Source: UBA9715 sp003452695 (lineage in GTDB: Bacteria; Actinomycetota; Coriobacteriia; Coriobacteriales; Eggerthellaceae). From it: DNA of 26,100 nt. How positions within the stretch are numbered: position 1 is the stretch's first letter; every line of letters begins with the position of its first letter. Positions 22,148 through 26,100 of the stretch are shown piece by piece. The position numbers and the translations under genes are program-made. The DNA lies in the NCBI GenBank assembly GCA_946625225.1, contig CAMOTA010000031.1:1-26100 (forward strand), written 5' to 3'. Below the pieces are notes generated by a model. It searched no databases, had not been told where the DNA came from, and worked only from the letters and a program-made list of their open reading frames with translations.

Positions 22148-22203
22148 GAGGGTCCATAATAAATCGTCCATGGGAGCCCGTTCAATGGCGAGGAGGTGGC
22201 CGC

Positions 22204-24207
22204 ATGAGGAGGGCGCTGCTCGGGGCACTAGCGTTCGTGCTGGCGGCTATCGCCTTCCTCGGGCTGCAGCTGGCGTGCTCCACGCGCGTGCTGTCCTTCG
22301 ACGCCTCGGACTACGCGCCAGAACAGTTCTCTACCGCCGTCTACGCCATCCCCGAGACAGACTTCGATCGGTACGACTGGGCCCTGTACGCGCCCGGGGA
22401 GTTCGCTGCAGCCGATGCCGAGGGAGTCACGCTGCTGCAGGGCGAACCACCCGCCGGGTGGGCTGACGAGGAGGTCGCCGGGGGTGTTTCCGAGTACTAC
22501 GGCACGGTATTCGCCCGGTGCCGCACGGACTGTCTCACGCTGCGCCTCGTGCCTGGCGGACGCTACGGCATCCACGTGGAGAACGCGACATACGCGATGC
22601 GTCTATGGGTGGATCGCGAGCTGCTTGCCGAGAACGGCGCTGTCTCGAACGCCGCGGACGGCTTCGTGCCGCAGACCCGCAGCAACACCGTGTTCTTCAC
22701 CGCGCCGGAAGACGGGAACGCGCGCATCGTGCTGCAGCGCGCCAACTTCTGTCATCGGTACTGGAACACAGCTGTCATCAAGCTCGGCGCGGCAGACCTC
22801 GTGCAGGGTATGACGGGACGGCAGCTCCTGGGCATCGCCTCCACGCTGGCGACGCTTATCGCTCTCGCGATAGTGAACCTCTCAATGGGCCTCCTGTCCC
22901 GGGAACGCTCGGCGTTCCTGCTGCTGGCAGCCGCATGCCTACTTATGGCCGTGAAGGGCTCGCTCGACGACCCGAAGCCGCTCATGCTGATACTACCTAA
23001 CCTGGACTGGCAGCTGGGACACCGCGTGGAGCACTGCGCATACCTGCTGGCGGGCTGCTCGCTCGTGCTCTTCTGGTGGCGCTCGCTCGCGCCCCTCGTG
23101 CCGCGCGGCATGGCGACCGCCACCGTTGCGCTCGCGGCGCTGGGCGTCGCGAGTTACTGGGTGACGCCCTCGATTGTGTACTCGGCCTACACCGGCGTTG
23201 TCGTGCGCGCGGCGCTCGCCTGGCTAGTCGCGTTCTGCGCGGTGGCTTTGTGGCGCGCGTTACGACGGGGGCCGGAGATGGGTCCCTTCCGGTGGGCGAC
23301 GCTCCTGGGCATGTTCGCCTTCGCAGGCTTCGAGGTGGCTGACGCCCTCGGCTACGGGAGCCTGGAGACGGTGAGCGTCTCGGAAGCGGGTGTGGTGTGC
23401 GTGGCGCTGCTGAATACAGTGGCCCTGGCCATGGGCTGGCGGAAGGCTGCCGACGACCTGGACGCAGCCCGCTCGCGCGAGGAAGAGCTGGCCCGCATGA
23501 ACGAGTCGCTCGCGGCCCTGGGCAGGGTGCGAGAGACGTACCTGCAGAACCTCGTGCACGAGCTGAAGACGCCGCTTTCCGTAATCGCTGGCTACAGCGG
23601 ACTCACCCGCATGCAGCTCGAGCGCGACGCCGTCAACGCCGACACGGCTGAGCACCTGCGCGTGGCCGAGCGCGAGGCGGCGCGCCTGGGGCGCATGGTG
23701 GACGGCGCGGGGCGCGTGGGCCTGGGGCAGACGGCGGGCGGCCTGAGCATGCGAGACGAGGATGCGGGGGCGTTGCTGGCTGATGCCGCCGCGTTCTGTG
23801 AGCCGGTGTGCCAGAGGAGGGGCAACCGCGTCGAGGCCTCCTGCGAGTCGGGCCTCTCGATCCGCTGCGACCGCGACCTGGTGCTGCAGGTGCTCTACAA
23901 CCTGGTGGTGAACGCCAGCCGCCACTGCGAGGGGCGTGCCATCGAGATGACGGCGCGCACCGCAGGAGACCGCGTAGAGGTCAGCGTTGCCGATCGTGGC
24001 GACGGCATGCCCGAGGAGGCGCTCGCCCACGCCTTTGATCGCGGCTGGTCTGGCGATGGCGGCACGGGCTACGGGCTGGCCATTTGCCGCGAGGTGGCCG
24101 AGATGCACGGGGGCACAATCCGCGCCGAGCCCCGCGCGGGCGGCGGCACGGTCGTGGCGATGGCTCTCCCGCGGCCCGACGGGAACGCGGCCGGCGGCGC
24201 TAGATAG
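22204..24207 (+). CDS. Sensor histidine kinase with extracytoplasmic domain and multi-TM region
   Basis: 667 residues. An N-terminal TM/signal anchor (about 5-26) precedes an extracytoplasmic domain (about 28-205, with Cys at 106, 110 and 183). Six to seven hydrophobic helices follow (about 207-410), the layout of 7TMR-DISM receptors, then a short coiled coil (about 414-445). The HisKA box is NLVHELKTPLSVIAGYSGL with phospho-accepting His452. The HATPase domain shows N box LYNLVVNASRHC (564-575), DRGDGM (597-602) and GGTGYGLAIC (619-628). It should autophosphorylate in response to an external signal and pass phosphate to a regulator, most likely the OmpR-type protein encoded about 1 kb downstream. 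AGGAGGT lies six bases before the ATG. GC content is high and the gene lies just right of a decayed region. The ligand is unknown. Confidence 0.93.
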   Translation: MRRALLGALAFVLAAIAFLGLQLACSTRVLSFDASDYAPEQFSTAVYAIPETDFDRYDWALYAPGEFAAADAEGVTLLQGEPPAGWADEEVAGGVSEYYGTVFARCRTDCLTLRLVPGGRYGIHVENATYAMRLWVDRELLAENGAVSNAADGFVPQTRSNTVFFTAPEDGNARIVLQRANFCHRYWNTAVIKLGAADLVQGMTGRQLLGIASTLATLIALAIVNLSMGLLSRERSAFLLLAAACLLMAVKGSLDDPKPLMLILPNLDWQLGHRVEHCAYLLAGCSLVLFWWRSLAPLVPRGMATATVALAALGVASYWVTPSIVYSAYTGVVVRAALAWLVAFCAVALWRALRRGPEMGPFRWATLLGMFAFAGFEVADALGYGSLETVSVSEAGVVCVALLNTVALAMGWRKAADDLDAARSREEELARMNESLAALGRVRETYLQNLVHELKTPLSVIAGYSGLTRMQLERDAVNADTAEHLRVAEREAARLGRMVDGAGRVGLGQTAGGLSMRDEDAGALLADAAAFCEPVCQRRGNRVEASCESGLSIRCDRDLVLQVLYNLVVNASRHCEGRAIEMTARTAGDRVEVSVADRGDGMPEEALAHAFDRGWSGDGGTGYGLAICREVAEMHGGTIRAEPRAGGGTVVAMALPRPDGNAAGGAR

Positions 24208-24248
24208 GCGTTCCGACTTACATCTCACGAAACGATGAGGTTGAAACC

Positions 24249-24276
24249 TTGCAAACGCCGGGTCCGCATGTTGCAA
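24249..24276 (+). promoter_or_regulatory. Paired TTGCAA sites upstream of the cystatin-like gene
   Basis: TTGCAA at 24249-24254 and 24271-24276 lie two helical turns apart (22 bases), 45-75 bases before the cystatin-like ATG. They may be a direct-repeat operator such as OmpR-type regulators use; alternatively a weak promoter starts at TTGAAA (24241). Inference only. Confidence 0.25.
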
Positions 24277-24322
24277 TTACCCTCGGAAGGCCCAGAGCCC
24301 CGTTCGAAAGGAGAGTTCCACC

Positions 24323-25060
24323 ATGAAGAAGATGATTTTGGCAGCAATCGTGGCGGTAGCCGTGTCGCTGGGCGTCGCCGTCCCAGCGCTGGCTGCAACG
24401 CCCTCTCTGGAAGCTGCGCAACCCGCGCCGATGATAACGACACAGGCGGTCGCTGGAGGCTGGAGCGTGAACGCTAAGACGGGAACGTACGTGACCAAGG
24501 CGCAGAAGAAGCTTTTCAAGAAGGCGACGGCGAAGCTGACCGGCGTCACCTACACGCCTGTGATCGTGATGGCCAAGCAGGTCGTGGCCGGCATGAACTA
24601 CGCGTACTTCTGCAAGGCCGAAACGGTGACCGCAAAAAAGACCGTTTCCTGGAAGGTCGTCATCGTAAACAAGCCTGCAACAGGCAAGCCCTCGGTACTT
24701 GCAATCAACGACTTCAACTACAAGAAGATAAAGACTCTGAAGAACGCCCCTAAATCGTCGAAAGCCGACGGGGCTTGGTCTAACATCAAGAAGGCGTACA
24801 AGACCAAAGTGCTGCCCAAGGCGGCCCGCACGGCCTTCAAGAAAGCGACGAAGAACTACGTCGGGGTTAGCCTGACGCCGCTCGTGCTGCTCTCCACCCA
24901 GGTTGTCGCAGGAACTAACTACCGCTACCTGTGCAGCGGCGTCGTGCCCGGGTCCAAGACGGTGAACTACTACGCGGTGGACGTGTACAACAACCTTAAG
25001 GGAAAGGCGAAGATTACGTCGTGCAAGCCCGTGAAGATGAGCGCGTACCTCGCCGTGTAG
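24323..25060 (+). CDS. Secreted tandem cystatin-like protein
   Basis: 245 residues. A Sec signal peptide MKKMILAAIVAVAVSLG...PALA (cleavage near residue 24-25) is followed by two homologous units, about 45-135 and 148-240. Each has an amphipathic K/F-rich helix (KKLFKKATAKLTGV, RTAFKKATKNYVGV), then TPVIVMAKQVVAGMNYAYFC (79-97 region) or TPLVLLSTQVVAGTNYRYLC (185-204). QVVAGTNY is the first inhibitory loop (QxVxG) of cystatins, and a GGW-type segment (45-47) sits where cystatins have their N-terminal Gly. The Pro-Trp second loop of cystatins is not evident. I infer an exported cystatin-fold protein, possibly an inhibitor of papain-like proteases; proof is lacking. The product is very Lys-rich and basic. 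It sits alone between the kinase and response regulator genes, with GGAG nine bases upstream of the ATG and a hairpin after the stop. Confidence 0.85.
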   Translation: MKKMILAAIVAVAVSLGVAVPALAATPSLEAAQPAPMITTQAVAGGWSVNAKTGTYVTKAQKKLFKKATAKLTGVTYTPVIVMAKQVVAGMNYAYFCKAETVTAKKTVSWKVVIVNKPATGKPSVLAINDFNYKKIKTLKNAPKSSKADGAWSNIKKAYKTKVLPKAARTAFKKATKNYVGVSLTPLVLLSTQVVAGTNYRYLCSGVVPGSKTVNYYAVDVYNNLKGKAKITSCKPVKMSAYLAV

Positions 25061-25112
25061 CTGAGCCGACCGCGTTTTGCGAAATTATTCGTGCAAAGAT
25101 GCGATAAGCGCG

Positions 25113-25148
25113 AGCCCCGTTACCTGCCGCATGGCGGGGCATGGGGCT
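25113..25148 (+). terminator. Branched hairpin after the cystatin-like gene
   Basis: Outer stem AGCCCC/GGGGCT encloses an inner stem CCTGCC/GGCGGG around GCAT. It lies about 53 bases past the stop codon and 54 bases before the response regulator ATG. The tail TTGCGCCTTGCG is only weakly T-rich. It could end or attenuate transcription between the two genes. Confidence 0.4.
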
Positions 25149-25202
25149 TGCGCCTTGCGTTCAGGTGATTGAGGCAGAGAAAACCAGGCGGACGAGGACG
25201 AC

Positions 25203-25898
25203 ATGGCCGAGAGAAATGCCCCGCTCATACTGCTCGTGGAGGACGACCGCGACATCAACCTGGCGAACCGCTGCGCGCTGGAGCTGGAGGGATACCGCGT
25301 GGTGAGCGCCACGACCCTTGCGCTGGGCGAGCGTCTCGCCTCCGAGATGCGCCCCGACCTGGTTCTGCTGGACGTGCTGCTGCCCGACGGCAACGCCCTC
25401 GACGCCGGGCGGCGCATGGCGGACGTTTACGGCTGCTCCATCCTCTACCTGAGCTGCCTCTCTGACGCCGACGACGTCATCGCCGGGCTGCGTTCGGGCG
25501 GAGACGACTACCTGGCCAAGCCCTACATGATGGAGGAGCTGCTGCTGCGCGTGGAGGCGGTCCTCAGGCGCAGGCCGCACCACGCGGGCGAGACGCGCGA
25601 GCGCACCGCGACCGGAAGGCTTGCCTGGCGGCAGGCGGCACTCGCTGTCACGCTCGATGGGGAGGCCCTGCCGCTCTCGCCTCGCGAGTACGCTGTGCTC
25701 ACCTATCTGCGCGACAACGCCGACCGCTACGTGGCGCCCGCCGAGCTCGCACGCGAAGTGTGGCTCGCCGAAGACGAGGGCCGCGCCGAGGGCAGCGTGC
25801 ACAATGCCGTGAGCGCTCTGCGTTCCAAGCTCGTTGGCTCTGGCTGCGCCATAGAGCGCGTGCGCGGCCTGGGGTACCGGCTGGCCGCCTCCGAGTAG
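25203..25898 (+). CDS. OmpR-family response regulator
   Basis: 231 residues. The receiver domain (about 8-122) has the acidic pair D14-D15, phospho-accepting D57 in LVLLDVLLPDG, S84 and K106 in GDDYLAKPY. The C-terminal winged-helix DNA-binding domain (about 138-229) shows LSPREYAVLTYLRDNADRYV, SVHNAVSALRSKL and RGLGYRLA, as in OmpR/PhoB proteins. It is the likely partner of the kinase encoded upstream, although the cystatin-like gene separates them. The ATG is preceded by GAGGACGAC, a modest ribosome site. Likely targets are its neighbours, but that is inference. Confidence 0.94.
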   Translation: MAERNAPLILLVEDDRDINLANRCALELEGYRVVSATTLALGERLASEMRPDLVLLDVLLPDGNALDAGRRMADVYGCSILYLSCLSDADDVIAGLRSGGDDYLAKPYMMEELLLRVEAVLRRRPHHAGETRERTATGRLAWRQAALAVTLDGEALPLSPREYAVLTYLRDNADRYVAPAELAREVWLAEDEGRAEGSVHNAVSALRSKLVGSGCAIERVRGLGYRLAASE

Positions 25899-25971
25899 CG
25901 CCCTCGCAACGGGAAGGCGTTTCGCCAACGAAGCGATGTTGGCTTGCCACCCGAGAACCGAATTGAAAGAG

Positions 25972-25990
25972 GAATCACGAACTCTGATTC
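25972..25990 (+). promoter_or_regulatory. Small inverted repeat upstream of the truncated secreted-protein gene
   Basis: GAATCA and TGATTC are exact complements around seven bases, about 40-55 bases before the next ATG. TTGAAA lies just upstream (25963-25968). Possible operator or promoter overlap. Confidence 0.2.
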
Positions 25991-26027
25991 AGGAGTCGCA
26001 AAAGCAACGGGAAAAGAACATGGCAAC

Positions 26028-26100
26028 ATGAAGAGACGCGAGGGAAGGCGTGCGTCCAGATTCATCGCGCTGGTCACGAGTTTGGTTCTCGTGGCAGGGC
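26028..26100 (+). CDS. Start of a predicted exported protein, cut by the window edge
   Basis: Only 24 codons are visible. They read MKRREGRRASRF followed by IALVTSLVLVAG: a positively charged n-region and a hydrophobic core, the form of a signal peptide or membrane anchor. No stop occurs before the window ends. It is 129 bases past the response regulator on the same strand. A weak purine-rich stretch (GGGAAAAG) upstream may be the ribosome site. It may be a further surface or secreted component controlled by the adjacent two-component system. Confidence 0.6.
   Translation, partial: MKRREGRRASRFIALVTSLVLVAG

Noticed and set aside
22110..22466. 118-codon plus-strand frame overlapping the kinase start
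   Set aside because: A shadow of the kinase gene in another frame; the kinase has the good ribosome site and family motifs.

Overview
The window looks like a chromosomal segment of a high-GC, Gram-positive anaerobe of the Actinomycetota, most likely class Coriobacteriia and plausibly family Eggerthellaceae. I infer this from GC-rich coding sequence, strong AGGAGG-type ribosome binding sites, teichoic-acid-type and ChW/ricin-type surface proteins, and the general style of the proteins. No rRNA or tRNA gene is present to confirm it.

Left and central part (about 0.2-19.3 kb): every gene I can support except possibly one tiny ORF is on the minus strand, so transcription runs right to left. In transcription order they are: a circularly permuted ATP-grasp protein; a six-TM membrane protein; a 923-residue secreted protein (three ChW repeats, about three ricin-type beta-trefoils, a class A beta-lactamase-like domain); a DUF1461/Lit-like membrane protein; gltX; a hotdog thioesterase; a small two-TM protein; metK; udk; priA; a 638-residue fusion of a YidC/Oxa1 insertase domain to a CDP-glycerol glycerophosphotransferase-like domain; cca; and a PiT phosphate transporter. 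Translation, replication-restart, SAM and nucleotide genes are therefore mixed with cell-envelope genes. A gene-free stretch of about 0.9 kb between udk and metK carries a metK terminator and several diverged copies of a short palindromic repeat.

Decayed zone (about 19.5-22.1 kb): this holds the remains of three genes. One is a DUF4143-type AAA ATPase with two in-frame stops, a frameshift and altered Walker motifs. The other two are a GNAT acetyltransferase fragment and an AlbA_2 (Schlafen-like) fragment joined 3' end to 3' end. Between them lie a 193-bp element with 45-bp terminal inverted repeats (MITE-like) and two further strong GC-rich hairpins.

Right end (22.2-26.1 kb, plus strand): a sensor histidine kinase with an extracytoplasmic domain and several TM helices, then a small secreted protein with two tandem cystatin-like units (each with the QVVAG motif), then an OmpR-family response regulator, then the start of another signal-peptide-bearing protein cut by the window edge. 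The kinase and regulator are split by the cystatin-like gene. This unit is my best candidate for something undescribed: a two-component system packaged with a predicted secreted cysteine-protease inhibitor-like protein. The YidC-glycerophosphotransferase fusion is the second candidate.
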